Source: Desulfobulbaceae bacterium | GTDB taxonomy: Bacteria; Desulfobacterota; Desulfobulbia; Desulfobulbales; SURF-16 | Assembly (NCBI GenBank): GCA_002868945.1 | Contig: PKTX01000020.1 | Location: forward strand, 19,724-83,723 | Length of the DNA: 64,000 nucleotides | Direction: 5' to 3' | Shown here: in pieces, positions 8,737 through 17,710 of the stretch | How the letters are laid out: each line of letters begins with the position of its first letter | Numbering within the stretch: the stretch's first letter is position 1 | Position numbers and translations under genes: made by a program | Notes under the pieces: model-generated | Databases searched by the model: none | Told to the model about the DNA's origin: nothing | What the model saw: the letters and a program-made list of their open reading frames with translations, nothing else

Positions 8737-9160
8737 GGTGGACATCTTGGCAGAATGAGATATTTCGGAGTCTCGCAGGCTCGCTTTTTTTGTTCGACGT
8801 CAAGAAGCATAGAAGATAACAGCCCGTTGAAAAACGTAGCGAGCGTAGCTGAGACGCTGAGACTAGGAAAAATGAGGCGAAAAAAATGCGCGCCCACAGG
8901 AGGTAAGGGAGCCTGCGACACTCCGAGTACCCTTGGGGTGCAGTTTACATGGGTAAATGAGCATTTCGGAGTCTCGCAGGCTCGCTTACCTGAGCCGAAT
9001 TTTGACGACGCATCAGTAGATAGCGAACGAAGAGAGACCTTCGAGCGCAGTAGTTTTTCAACGGGCCGATAAACCCCTCAGCATATCGCTGGCATATGTG
9101 AGGATTTATTTTCGTGGCCACGAAAAAGTCGGCCGAAACAGCAATTATACAAGATGACCA
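8737..9160 (+). repeat. Family A element interrupted by a family B element
   Basis: Left end GGTGGACATCTTGG and right end ATACAAGATGACC are imperfect inverted repeats like those of other A copies. The A sequence up to AGCATAGAAGATAA (8819) resumes at ATAAACCCC (9069) and then matches the 22880-23023 copy (GCATATCG, ATATGTGAG, TTTCGT, CGAAAA). The 249-bp piece between is a family B element. The downstream yihY-like frame begins inside or just after this repeat. Confidence 0.75.
8820..9068. mobile_element. Family B miniature element nested in a family A copy, with 4-bp flanking duplication
   Basis: Terminal inverted repeats CAGCCCGTTGAAAAA and TTTTTCAACGGGCCG match at 14 of 15 positions. ATAA flanks both sides (8816-8819 and 9069-9072), consistent with a target-site duplication. 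Removing the element and one ATAA restores a sequence matching other family A copies. The inner right part (CGAAGAGAGACC..CGAGCGCAGTA) is shared with the shorter B copy at 10771-10835. It encodes no transposase. Confidence 0.7.
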
Positions 9161-9296
9161 TAAAACACCGGCGGCAGCAGACGACTGCCGCCACCACTGC
9201 CCAACGCATCCCTTACCGGCATGTTTCTTTCCTTGCCTTGAAAGATCACGTCATTCCCACCAGGCATGCAATACATCCTCCCTGTCCAACTGTTTT

Positions 9297-10580
9297 ATGA
9301 ATATTCAACAGAAGAAAAGCTCTCTCGTCCGCCAAATCACAAACGTCTTCTACTCCTGTCTCAAGGACCCCTTTTCTCCCCAGATCGTCACACACGCCGC
9401 CGCCCTCTCCTTTAAATCGGCCCTCTCCCTGGTGCCGGTGCTTGCCCTGATATTCTCGGTGGGCAAGGGATTTGGCGTCAAAAACATCATTGAACCCTTT
9501 ATCATGAAACATTTTGTCGGAGGTGAAATTGCCAACGACATTTTCCCACAGGTCCTGGCCTATGTGGAAAACACCAGTGTCAAGGCCCTGGGTACCATCG
9601 GTCTCATCTTTATTCTCTACACCGCCATCTCCATGATCAGTGATATAGAGCGCGCCTTTAACCGAATCTGGAGCGTTAAGCGGGCCCGCTCCTTTTACAG
9701 GAAATTCACCGACTACCTCTTCATTCTGATCGTCGGTCCCCTTTTCCTCAGTATCATGCTCAGTGTCTCGCCACTGTTGAGCAGTCACACCATTACCCAG
9801 AAACTCATGGAGTATGGCCTTTTTGCCGGGGCCTTCGGCCTCTTTATCAAGACCATGCCCTGGCTGGCCTCCATTATTGTCATCACCCTCCTCTACCTCT
9901 ATATTCCCAACATCAAGGTAAAGGTGCGCGCCGCCCTCTTTGCCGGTGTTCTGGCCGGCATGGCCTGGCAGTTGACCCAGCTCCTCTTCATCCAGTTTCA
10001 GATCGGTGTGTCGCGTTATAACGCCATCTATGGCACCTTTGCCACCGTGCCTATTTTCCTGCTCTGGCTGCAGGCGAGCTGGATCATCATCCTGGCCGGT
10101 GCAGTCCTGGCCAATGCCTGCCAGAATCGGAGCACCACGCACAATTTCAGTGTCGAAACCATTCCCTTTGGCGAGCGGGAAAAACTGCTCTTTGTCGTCC
10201 TGGTGCAGGTCTGCAAATACTATGATGCGGGAGAGGGGCAAAGCAGTGTCAATCAGCTCGCCTCGGAACTGCTGCTGCCTGAAGAGGTGATCAGGGAAGC
10301 CTGCGATATATTGATCGATATGAATTATCTGGTCAGCCTGGAGGATGAGGAGGGTAATTTGGCCTATATCCCGGAAAAGCCGCCCGCCTCCATGAATCTG
10401 GCCGATTTTTTTATTGACGCCAAAGAGCCGCACCGCCGCGACCTGCTGCACTTTAGTGAAAAGATATTGAACCGTGACATGCAGGAAGTCCTGGCGGCCC
10501 GCAATGAGGCCCTGACGGCCAGGTTTGCCGACACCCCTATCACGTCAACATACAAAAATGACGACAAATCGGCTAACTAG
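9297..10580 (+). CDS. yihY: YihY/BrkB-family inner-membrane protein
   Basis: A 427-aa YihY-family protein (often misnamed RNase BN). Six or so hydrophobic helices span residues 30-280, with family hallmarks such as HAAALSFKSALSLVPVLAL near the start and YNAIYGTFATVPIFLLWLQ before the last helix. The C-terminal 110 residues form a soluble, winged-helix-like domain (ASELLLPEEVIREACDIL, then MNYLV). The molecular function of the family is not settled. I start at ATG 9297; the frame stays open upstream to 9114, but that part overlaps repeat DNA. A 24-bp perfect hairpin 75 bases downstream probably ends the transcript. Confidence 0.85.
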   Translation: MNIQQKKSSLVRQITNVFYSCLKDPFSPQIVTHAAALSFKSALSLVPVLALIFSVGKGFGVKNIIEPFIMKHFVGGEIANDIFPQVLAYVENTSVKALGTIGLIFILYTAISMISDIERAFNRIWSVKRARSFYRKFTDYLFILIVGPLFLSIMLSVSPLLSSHTITQKLMEYGLFAGAFGLFIKTMPWLASIIVITLLYLYIPNIKVKVRAALFAGVLAGMAWQLTQLLFIQFQIGVSRYNAIYGTFATVPIFLLWLQASWIIILAGAVLANACQNRSTTHNFSVETIPFGEREKLLFVVLVQVCKYYDAGEGQSSVNQLASELLLPEEVIREACDILIDMNYLVSLEDEEGNLAYIPEKPPASMNLADFFIDAKEPHRRDLLHFSEKILNRDMQEVLAARNEALTARFADTPITSTYKNDDKSAN

Positions 10581-10655
10581 ATGATTAATCTAAAGAAAAA
10601 ATTCAGCGAGACAAGGCACTGACAGGCGCCTCGTTTAGTGGAGAAGACTCGAAAA

Positions 10656-10715
10656 AAAAGGCGCCAAGAGGCGCGCAGATTGCAAGCAACCTCTGCGCGC
10701 CTCTTGGCGCCTTTT
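10656..10715. terminator. Very long perfect hairpin between convergent genes (yihY and typA)
   Basis: Two 24-base arms (10656-10679 and 10692-10715) pair perfectly around a 12-base loop. The stem is GC-rich (GGCGCCAAGAGGCGCGCAGA core) with AAAA/TTTT at its base. Lying between the ends of two convergent genes, it is best read as a bidirectional terminator, though the stem is unusually long. Confidence 0.7.
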
Positions 10716-10770
10716 GGGGAACCATATGGGAGGGGGAGCGCGGCTTAACCGGCGCGCCAGCCGCGTCTAC

Positions 10771-10835
10771 CAGCCCGTTGAAAAAGGTCGCGAGCGAAGA
10801 GAGACCTCTGAGCGCAGTAATTTTTCAAAGGGCTG
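10771..10835. repeat. Family B miniature element, short copy
   Basis: Ends CAGCCCGTTGAAAAA and TTTTTCAAAGGGCTG are inverted repeats (14 of 15 match). The interior GCGAGCGAAGAGAGACC..GAGCGCAGTA matches the right part of the 249-bp copy at 8820-9068. It is 65 bp long and non-coding, next to the 3' end of typA. Confidence 0.7.
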
Positions 10836-10858
10836 CTGCGACCTTTTCACGACAATGC

Positions 10859-12649
10859 CTACGGTTTCCACTTACCACCGCCTCTTTTGCGCAGCCTGAT
10901 AGCGGACGGAGTTACCTCAACCAGCTCATCATCATTGATGTAGGCAATACAATCCTCCAGGCTCATCTCAATATGCGGGGTCAAAACCACGGCATCATCG
11001 GTGCCTGAGGCCCTGACATTGGTGAGCTTCTTGCCCTTGGCCGGATTGACCACCATATCGGCCGGCCTGGAATTCTCGCCAATGATCTGGCCGGCGTAGA
11101 CATCGACAGCCGGCCCGATAAAGAGTTTGCCGCGTTCCTGGAGATTGGCCAGGGCATAGGCCACGGTGGTGGCCTTTTCCTTGACAAGAAGGACACCATT
11201 GGTGCGGTTGACGATATCACCGGCATAGGGACCATATTCGGCAAAAACATAGTTCATAATGCCCATGCCCTTGGTGTCGGTCATGAACTGGGAACGAAAA
11301 CCGAGCAGGCCACGGGTGGGGATCTTGTAGACCAGTTTGACCATGTTGTTTTCGGTGGCCATCTCCAGCATCTGGCCCTTGAGGCGGCCCAGTTTTTCGA
11401 TCACCGCCCCCTGGTACTTTTCATCGACATTAATGGTCAGCTCTTCGTAGGGCTCCATCCTCTGGCCCTTCTCCTCCTTGAAAATAACCTGAGGCCTGGT
11501 GACCTGCAGCTCAAAACCCTCGCGCCGCATATTCTCGATGAGAATGGAGAGATGCAGCTCGCCGCGCCCGGAAACCTTATAGCCCACCCCCTCGGTGAGA
11601 GGTTCCACCACCAGGGCCACATCAGAGAGCATCTCGCGCCGCAGACGTTCCTCAATATGACGGGAGGTGACGAACTTGCCCTCCAGCCCGGCAAAGGGGG
11701 AATCATTGGGGATGAAATTCATGGAGATGGTGGGCGGATCGATCTCAACAAGGGGCAGAGGACGCGGATCCTTGGCATCCGTGAAGGTAACGCCCACTGT
11801 CACGTCTTCCATGCCGGCCACGGCAACCACCTCCCCGACTCCGGCCTTATCAACGCTGATCTTTTCATTGCACTGAAAGCGAAAAATCTTGGAGATACGG
11901 ATAGGCTTGATGGAGCCGTCCCGACGAGCCACGGCAATGTCCTTGTTGATCTCCAGGGTGCCGTTGACCACCTTGCCGATACCGAGGCGCCCCATATAGG
12001 GAGAGTAGTCAATGGTGTTGACCTGCATCTGCAGGGGGGCGTCGGCAGAGCCGGACGGCGGCGGGATATGCTTGACAATCATCTCGGAAATGGGCTGCAT
12101 GGTCATATTGTCATCATCCGCCTCATAGCGGGCATAGCCCGATTTGGCCGAGGCATAGACCACCGGAAAATCAAGGAGCTCATCCGGGGCCTGCAGCTTG
12201 ACAAAGAGGTCAAAGACCTGATCCACCACCCAGTCGCAGCGCGAGGCAGGTTTATCGATCTTATTGATACAGACAATCACCGGCAGGTTGTTGGCCAGGG
12301 CCTTTTTCAGGACAAAAAAGGTCTGGGGCATGGGGCCTTCCTGGGCATCCACCAGGAGAAGACAACCATCCGCCATGCGCAGAACGCGCTCCACCTGACC
12401 GCCGAAATCGGCATGGCCGGGGGTATCGATAATATTGATCCAGTAGTCCTGATACTGATAGGAACCGTTCTTGGAGGTGATGGTGATGCCGCGTTCCCGC
12501 TCAATGTCATTGGAGTCCATCAGGCGTTCTGCAACATCCTGATTGTCCCGGAACATGCCGGACTGTTTAAAAAGTTCATCAACCAGGGTTGTTTTGCCAT
12601 GATCAACATGCGCGATAATGGCAACATTCCGAATATGTTCAGTTTTCAT
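10859..12649 (-). CDS. typA: Ribosome-associated GTPase TypA/BipA
   Basis: A 596-aa translational GTPase related to EF-G. G motifs are clear: AHVDHGKTT (G1), the RERGITI switch, DTPGHADFGG (G3) and NKIDKPASR (G4). The elongation-factor-like domains II, III and V follow, then the BipA-specific C-terminal domain. It binds the ribosome and helps 50S assembly and stress adaptation. The start at 12649 (MKTEHIRNV) gives the usual family length; a TTG 11 codons upstream is possible, and neither has a good ribosome-binding site. It is a single gene, convergent with yihY. Confidence 0.95.
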   Translation of the reverse strand: MKTEHIRNVAIIAHVDHGKTTLVDELFKQSGMFRDNQDVAERLMDSNDIERERGITITSKNGSYQYQDYWINIIDTPGHADFGGQVERVLRMADGCLLLVDAQEGPMPQTFFVLKKALANNLPVIVCINKIDKPASRCDWVVDQVFDLFVKLQAPDELLDFPVVYASAKSGYARYEADDDNMTMQPISEMIVKHIPPPSGSADAPLQMQVNTIDYSPYMGRLGIGKVVNGTLEINKDIAVARRDGSIKPIRISKIFRFQCNEKISVDKAGVGEVVAVAGMEDVTVGVTFTDAKDPRPLPLVEIDPPTISMNFIPNDSPFAGLEGKFVTSRHIEERLRREMLSDVALVVEPLTEGVGYKVSGRGELHLSILIENMRREGFELQVTRPQVIFKEEKGQRMEPYEELTINVDEKYQGAVIEKLGRLKGQMLEMATENNMVKLVYKIPTRGLLGFRSQFMTDTKGMGIMNYVFAEYGPYAGDIVNRTNGVLLVKEKATTVAYALANLQERGKLFIGPAVDVYAGQIIGENSRPADMVVNPAKGKKLTNVRASGTDDAVVLTPHIEMSLEDCIAYINDDELVEVTPSAIRLRKRGGGKWKP

Positions 12650-12700
12650 ATGTAAAAAGAAGATGTGGCAGCCTTGAGACAAGGGCTGGCGGGATAATGG

Positions 12701-13282
12701 TTAGGAAGAAAAAGAAGGGAACGTACGGGAAGTTGTCAACGATGTCAACAATTCATTTACAGGCCGATCGCTGATCACCTCCACAAAGGAGTCAGGATCG
12801 ATCTCATGCGGGTATTGGAAAACTTCTTTCTGGCGCTGATAGATTGCCAGGGTCGCGTCTGAGACGGCCTCAGGATCCTGGGCGCGCACGGCAAGACGCC
12901 GACGGGTCTCTTTTTCCGAGGCCGAACAAAGGATAAAGAGATAGTCCAGATTATGTGACCTGCAAAATTTCACCACCCGGCGACGCTCCGCCTCCTTGTC
13001 GTAGGAGGCGTCAACTATCACCGAGCGCCCCTGGTGAAGCTCAGCGGCGGCCAGCTCCAATAATCGGTCATAGGTACGCCGACTGAAATTCGGGCTATAG
13101 ATGCCGCCGGCAAAATCGGCGCCTCCCCTTTCCGAACTCTGCATGCCGGCCAGCTCCTTACGCACCACATCGGAGTTATAGGCCGCAAGGCCGCTGCGCC
13201 GGGCAAAGGCCTGGGCCAGGGTCGATTTGCCGCTGGCAATAAGGCCCATGAAGACAAAGAGGAAAGGTTTAGTTGCCGGCAT
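12701..13282 (-). CDS. P-loop kinase (AAA_33), split partner of a phosphotransferase
   Basis: A 193-aa nucleoside-kinase-like ATPase with Walker A GLIASGKST near residues 12-20 and a Walker B-like VIVDASYDK. In many Proteobacteria this domain is the C-terminal half of a single two-domain protein (aminoglycoside-phosphotransferase-like plus ATP-binding domain). Here its ATG at 13282 overlaps the end of the phosphotransferase gene by 14 bases in another frame. It could be expressed by coupled reinitiation. The substrate is unknown. Confidence 0.8.
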   Translation of the reverse strand: MPATKPFLFVFMGLIASGKSTLAQAFARRSGLAAYNSDVVRKELAGMQSSERGGADFAGGIYSPNFSRRTYDRLLELAAAELHQGRSVIVDASYDKEAERRRVVKFCRSHNLDYLFILCSASEKETRRRLAVRAQDPEAVSDATLAIYQRQKEVFQYPHEIDPDSFVEVISDRPVNELLTSLTTSRTFPSFSS

Positions 13283-14282
13283 ACTTCTCCGCCAGGACAA
13301 AGTATTTGGCGGCCGCCTGCCGGGCGGCATCTGCTGTTTTGTCATCAACCTCAGGGGCATGGGCGGTAAAAAGGCCGATCTTGCCGCGCACATAGGCTCG
13401 ATAACATTTATAGAAATTGAGCATGGTCTGCAGCCCGTCATCGCCTGATTTTTCGATGAAACGCTTGATAAAGTAATCAGAAAGCTCGCCCAGGCCCTGG
13501 TAGTCAAGATCCATGGCCAAAAAGGCCACATCACTGGCCACATCACAGTAGCGGAAGCGTTCATTGAACTCTATGCAGTCAAAGATATAGACCTGGTCGG
13601 GCGCCAGGCAGATATTGGCGGAATAGAGATCACCGTGACAATCCTTGACCCGGCTGCGGGCCCTCTGGGCAAAAAGATCCTGCTGCTCCAAAAAGGTCTG
13701 GGCATAGGCCTTGACAGTGGCAAACTGTTCCTTGCTGAGGGCACCTTGATCAAGGAAACTCTCGGTCTGCTCGAAATTCTCCAGAACATTAACCGCCACA
13801 GCCTCGGCGCTGCCGAATTTGCGGATCTCCGGGCCGTCGGCCGCTTGCTCGTAGAACGGTACCAGGATATCAACAATACGATCAATGGTCTGTCGGTCAA
13901 CACCACCTCTCTTGATGACATCGGGCATCATACCATCCAGCGGCATCTTCTTCATTTTGACGGCATACTCCACCACCTCGCCATCACCATGCAAACTAAA
14001 GCCATTATCAGTACGGCTGATGGCGACACTGTCCAGGTAGATATCCGGGCAGAGGCGACGATTCAAGAGAACCTCCTGAGCGCAGAAATGGCGGCGCCTG
14101 GCCAGGCTGGCGAAATTGAGAAAACCGAAATCAACCGGTTTTTTGATTTTATAGACAAAATCGCCGGCAATGAGCACATAAGAGATATGGGTCTGGATCA
14201 GATCCACCTGCTCAACAGGATGGTCAAAGTGGTCAGGTTGCAGAAAATAGGCAATAAAATCAGGCAGATTACTCTCAGACAT
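13269..14282 (-). CDS. Aminoglycoside-phosphotransferase-like kinase domain protein
   Basis: A 337-aa protein of the APH/choline-kinase fold. VYKIKKPVDFGFLNF holds the ATP-binding Lys, CHGDLYSANIC is the catalytic Brenner-type loop (HGD..N), and FDCIEFNERFRYCD carries the metal-binding Asp. This is the N-terminal half of the family described as 'bifunctional aminoglycoside phosphotransferase/ATP-binding protein'; real aminoglycoside modification is unlikely. The combined length with the next gene (about 530 aa) equals that of the fused form. Its stop codon TAA at 13269 lies inside the start of the kinase gene. Confidence 0.8.
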   Translation of the reverse strand: MSESNLPDFIAYFLQPDHFDHPVEQVDLIQTHISYVLIAGDFVYKIKKPVDFGFLNFASLARRRHFCAQEVLLNRRLCPDIYLDSVAISRTDNGFSLHGDGEVVEYAVKMKKMPLDGMMPDVIKRGGVDRQTIDRIVDILVPFYEQAADGPEIRKFGSAEAVAVNVLENFEQTESFLDQGALSKEQFATVKAYAQTFLEQQDLFAQRARSRVKDCHGDLYSANICLAPDQVYIFDCIEFNERFRYCDVASDVAFLAMDLDYQGLGELSDYFIKRFIEKSGDDGLQTMLNFYKCYRAYVRGKIGLFTAHAPEVDDKTADAARQAAAKYFVLAEKYAGN

Positions 14283-14301
14283 GATTAGTCCCCTCAGACA
14301 T

Positions 14302-14341
14302 AAAAAAACAGGATGGCGTCCCAGACAAGGACGCCATCCTG
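14302..14341 (-). terminator. Intrinsic terminator of the metK-ahcY operon
   Basis: Read on the minus strand, a 13-bp stem (CAGGATGGCGTCC / GGACGCCATCCTG) with a 7-base loop is followed by GTTTTTTTA. It lies 28 bases past the ahcY stop. Confidence 0.9.
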
Positions 14342-14369
14342 AACATGGACAGACAACAACGACACTCTC

Positions 14370-15677
14370 TTAGTAACGATAATAATCGGGCTTATAGGGC
14401 CCTTCAACCGGAACACCGATATAATCGGCCTGCTCCTTGCTCAGGGTGGTGAGCTTGGCACCCACCTTCATGAGGTGGAGACGGGCCACCTTTTCATCAA
14501 GGTGCTTCGGCAGGAAGAAGACGTCGTTGGCCAGGTTGTCGCCGTTTTGCCAGAGCTCGATCTGCGCCATGACCTGATTGGTAAAGGAGTTACTCATCAC
14601 AAAACTGGGATGACCGGTGGCACAGCCCAGGTTAACCAGGCGCCCTTCAGCCAGAATAATGATACGCTTACCGTCCGGGAAGATGACATGATCCACCTGG
14701 GGCTTGATATTCTCCCAGGGCAGGTCACGGACGGAGGCGATGTCGATCTCGCTGTCAAAGTGACCGATATTGCAGACAATGGCCTGGTCAGGCATGACCT
14801 CCATATGGGCCCGGGTAATGATACCGACATTACCGGTGCAGGTAACAAAGATCTCGCCGATCTTGGCCGCCTCATCCATGGTCACCACCCGGTAGCCCTC
14901 CATGGTGGCCTGCAGGGCGCAGATGGGATCAATCTCCGTGATCAGGACAGTGGCACCCATGCCGCGCAGGGCCTGAGCACACCCCTTGCCCACATCGCCA
15001 TAACCGGCCACCACGCAGGTCTTGCCGGCGATCATCACATCCGTGGCACGCTTGATGACGTCGATCAATGATTCACGACAGCCATAGAGATTGTCGAATT
15101 TTGACTTGGTAACCGAGTCATTGACATTAAAGGCGGGGGCCAGAAGCTTGCCGTCCCGGCTCATCTCGTTGAGACGATGGACACCGGTGGTGGTCTCCTC
15201 GCTGATGCCCTTTACGTCCTGCATCTGTTCCGGATATTTTTCGTGCATGACCAGGGTCAGGTCACCGCCGTCATCCAGGATGAGATTGGGGCGCCAGCCG
15301 TCCGGACCAAAGATGGTCTGGTCAATGCACCACCAGAACTCCTCCTCACTCTCGCCCTTCCAGGCAAAGGTGGGGATACCGGCATCAACCATGGCGGCCG
15401 CGGCATGGTCCTGGGTGGAAAAGATGTTGCAGGACGACCAGCGCACCTCGGCACCAAGCGCCACCAGGGTCTCCATCAACACGGCGGTCTGGATGGTCAT
15501 ATGCAGACAGCCGGCAATACGGGCGCCGCTCAGGGGCTTGCTGGCGGCATACTCTTCCCGAACAGCCATGAGGCCGGGCATTTCCGTCTCGGCAATAGCC
15601 ACTTCTTTGCGGCCCCACTCAGCCAGGCCCATGTCTGCGACCTTGTAGTCGCCTGAATCTAATACTTTATTGGTCAT
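14370..15677 (-). CDS. ahcY: Adenosylhomocysteinase
   Basis: S-adenosylhomocysteine hydrolase, 435 aa, cytoplasmic, cleaving SAH to homocysteine and adenosine. The NAD-binding Rossmann motif is [10 protein letters not shown], the catalytic region reads [14 protein letters not shown], and the C-terminus KPDYYRY is the conserved tail that reaches into the neighbouring subunit. The ATG at 15677 follows GAGGAAAATC, a good ribosome-binding site. It lies 27 bases downstream of metK, so both steps of the SAM cycle are in one operon closed by a strong terminator. Confidence 0.97.
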   Translation of the reverse strand: MTNKVLDSGDYKVADMGLAEWGRKEVAIAETEMPGLMAVREEYAASKPLSGARIAGCLHMTIQTAVLMETLVALGAEVRWSSCNIFSTQDHAAAAMVDAGIPTFAWKGESEEEFWWCIDQTIFGPDGWRPNLILDDGGDLTLVMHEKYPEQMQDVKGISEETTTGVHRLNEMSRDGKLLAPAFNVNDSVTKSKFDNLYGCRESLIDVIKRATDVMIAGKTCVVAGYGDVGKGCAQALRGMGATVLITEIDPICALQATMEGYRVVTMDEAAKIGEIFVTCTGNVGIITRAHMEVMPDQAIVCNIGHFDSEIDIASVRDLPWENIKPQVDHVIFPDGKRIIILAEGRLVNLGCATGHPSFVMSNSFTNQVMAQIELWQNGDNLANDVFFLPKHLDEKVARLHLMKVGAKLTTLSKEQADYIGVPVEGPYKPDYYRY

Positions 15678-15704
15678 GATTTTCCTCAATCAAAAAATTT
15701 AACT

Positions 15705-16871
15705 CTATTTTAGTCCGGCGGCATCACGCAGCTCAGCCGCCTTATCGGTCCGTTCCCAGGTAAAGTCATCATGCTGGCGGCCAAAGTGGCCGTAGGCTGC
15801 TGTTCTCCGGTAGATGGGACGCAGCAGGTCCAGGTGCTGGATGATGGCCTTGGGCCGCAGGTCAAAGTGGTTTTCCACCAGGGCCTTGATCTTGCCGTCA
15901 CTGATGTGACCGGTGCCAAAGGTGTTGATATTGATCGATACCGGCTTGGACACGCCAATGGCATAGGCGATCTGCACCTCCACCTCATGGGCCAGACCGG
16001 CGGCAATGATATTTTTGGCCACGTAGCGCCCCATGTAGGCGGAAGAACGATCCACCTTGGAAGGATCCTTGCCGGAGAAGGCGCCGCCACCGTGATGACC
16101 CATGCCGCCATAGGTGTCGACAATGATCTTGCGACCGGTGAGGCCGCAGTCACCCACAGGTCCGCCGATGACAAAACGACCGGTGGGATTGATGAAGTAT
16201 TTGGTGTTTGCGTCCAGCATGTCAGCCGGCAGGATCGGCTTTAAGATCTCCTCCATGACGCCCTCTTTCAGATCATCGTAGATGACATCAGGGGAGTGCT
16301 GGGTGGAGAGAACCACCGCCTCGATGCGAATGGGCTTGTTGTCCTCATACTGGATGGTCACCTGACTCTTGGCGTCGGGCCGCAGCCAGGGCAGACGGCC
16401 CGCCTTACGCACCTCGGACTGACGCTTGACCAGCTTATGGGCCAGCCTGATGGGCATGGGCATCAATACCTCGGTCTCATCACGGGCATAGCCGAACATC
16501 AACCCCTGGTCGCCGGCACCCTGATCCAGATCAACACCGGCGCCCTCGTCAACCCCCTGGGCAATGTCGGGTGACTGCTTGTCAATACTGGTTAAGACGG
16601 CGCAGGACTGGGAGTCAAAGCCCATATCTGATGAGTTGTAGCCGATCTCCTGGACCGTATCGCGGACGATCTGCGGCATATCAACCCAGGCCTCGGTGGT
16701 AATCTCCCCGGCAATAACAACCATGCCGGTATTCACCAGGGTCTCACAGGCCACACGGGCCTTGGTATCTTGGGCGATGATGCCGTCCAGGATGGCATCG
16801 GAGATTTGATCGGCAACCTTGTCAGGATGTCCTTCGGAAACGGATTCAGAGGTGAAAAGGAAATTAGACAT
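15705..16871 (-). CDS. metK: S-adenosylmethionine synthase
   Basis: Makes SAM from methionine and ATP; 388 aa, the usual length. Signature sequences are [16 protein letters not shown] at the start, the [12 protein letters not shown] hexapeptide region and the [19 protein letters not shown]-binding loop. AGAGAA precedes the ATG. It is the first gene of the metK-ahcY operon. I looked for a SAM or SAH riboswitch in the 157 bases upstream and do not see one. Confidence 0.97.
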   Translation of the reverse strand: MSNFLFTSESVSEGHPDKVADQISDAILDGIIAQDTKARVACETLVNTGMVVIAGEITTEAWVDMPQIVRDTVQEIGYNSSDMGFDSQSCAVLTSIDKQSPDIAQGVDEGAGVDLDQGAGDQGLMFGYARDETEVLMPMPIRLAHKLVKRQSEVRKAGRLPWLRPDAKSQVTIQYEDNKPIRIEAVVLSTQHSPDVIYDDLKEGVMEEILKPILPADMLDANTKYFINPTGRFVIGGPVGDCGLTGRKIIVDTYGGMGHHGGGAFSGKDPSKVDRSSAYMGRYVAKNIIAAGLAHEVEVQIAYAIGVSKPVSININTFGTGHISDGKIKALVENHFDLRPKAIIQHLDLLRPIYRRTAAYGHFGRQHDDFTWERTDKAAELRDAAGLK

Positions 16872-17028
16872 AAGATTCTCTTGCTGTATGTATGGATTTT
16901 TAGGTGCTCGGCAATTTGAAACAAAAAATAAGGGTCAATTACTACAGAGCCTTGTCAAAAAAAGCAAGTTTTCAGTAGTAAAACAGGCAATTTTGTCGGG
17001 CCGGCAGGCGGCACTGCCGGCCGGGCGC

Positions 17029-17628
17029 TTATTTGAACCGCCTGTGGCACGATTTCTTCTGGGCATTCACCGCATCAACAAGCCGAGCAGCGGCCTGGAA
17101 GTCCCCCTGCCGGGCCTGCTCCACCAGGCGCTCCATGCCCTCCACTGATTCTTGCCAGAGGGGTTGCCATTGGTGGGCCGCCGCCTCCCCGTACTGTCGG
17201 CAGAGGCTGAGGAGTTCCGCCACCACTGCCGGGGCCGGTGCGGTGGCGGCAGTGATATCCCTGCTTATCTCCCGCCAGAGTCGGGCTATCTGCTTCTTTC
17301 GCTTTTTTTCTTCATAAGGACGGGGCTTCTTGTTTTTTGATGGCGGACGCCGCCTCTGTTCAGCCCCAGCTGCTGGTGACGACGACGATTTTTTGCTGCT
17401 TGCGGCAGGCGCGGCATGCTCGGCCAGACTGGCGGTCAGGCTCAGCTCTACCTTGACCCGACCGCCCACCAGCTTTTGCTTTACCTTCAGGGAAACCGCC
17501 TCACAAAGCGAGAGACCTACTCCTCCCACGGTGAGCCGACCTGATTCGATCTGCCCGGCCAGGCTGCGCAGCTCATTGGCCACGCCCTGAAGATTTTCAG
17601 TTGAACACGATTCCTTGCTGCTCGTCAT
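17029..17628 (-). CDS. Amphi-Trp/XXXCH-like small protein
   Basis: A 199-aa protein. Residues 10-70 (LRSLAGQIESGRL, then the beta-rich VGLSLCEAVSLKVKQKLVGG) resemble the amphi-Trp domain, and the C-terminus ending KKSCHRRFK resembles the XXXCH domain. Both domains are described mainly from Desulfobacterota in the GAK system neighbourhood. A low-complexity Lys/Ser/Pro linker (75-115) and a helical part separate them. No ATP-grasp or HPr-kinase-like GAK partner is in the window. The assignment rests on motif memory, so treat it as tentative; function unknown. Confidence 0.5.
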   Translation of the reverse strand: MTSSKESCSTENLQGVANELRSLAGQIESGRLTVGGVGLSLCEAVSLKVKQKLVGGRVKVELSLTASLAEHAAPAASSKKSSSSPAAGAEQRRRPPSKNKKPRPYEEKKRKKQIARLWREISRDITAATAPAPAVVAELLSLCRQYGEAAAHQWQPLWQESVEGMERLVEQARQGDFQAAARLVDAVNAQKKSCHRRFK

Positions 17629-17710
17629 TTGTTGCCTCCTCCCTCCTCAAAAAATGGCAACCTTTTATTCCAGCCGGTCGCAACCGCAACCACCGGCTCG
17701 CCGCAATACT

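Noticed and set aside
9246-10451. 401-aa minus-strand open frame opposite yihY
   Set aside because: Gly/Asp/Glu/Lys/Gln-rich antisense reading typical of a shadow frame; the plus-strand membrane protein is clearly real.
12701-13564. 287-aa version of the kinase gene starting at 13564
   Set aside because: The first 94 codons are antiframe reading of the phosphotransferase gene; homology starts at the ATG at 13282.
16872-17028. SAM or SAH riboswitch upstream of metK-ahcY
   Set aside because: The short AT-rich leader has none of the conserved SAM-I/II/IV or SAH cores.
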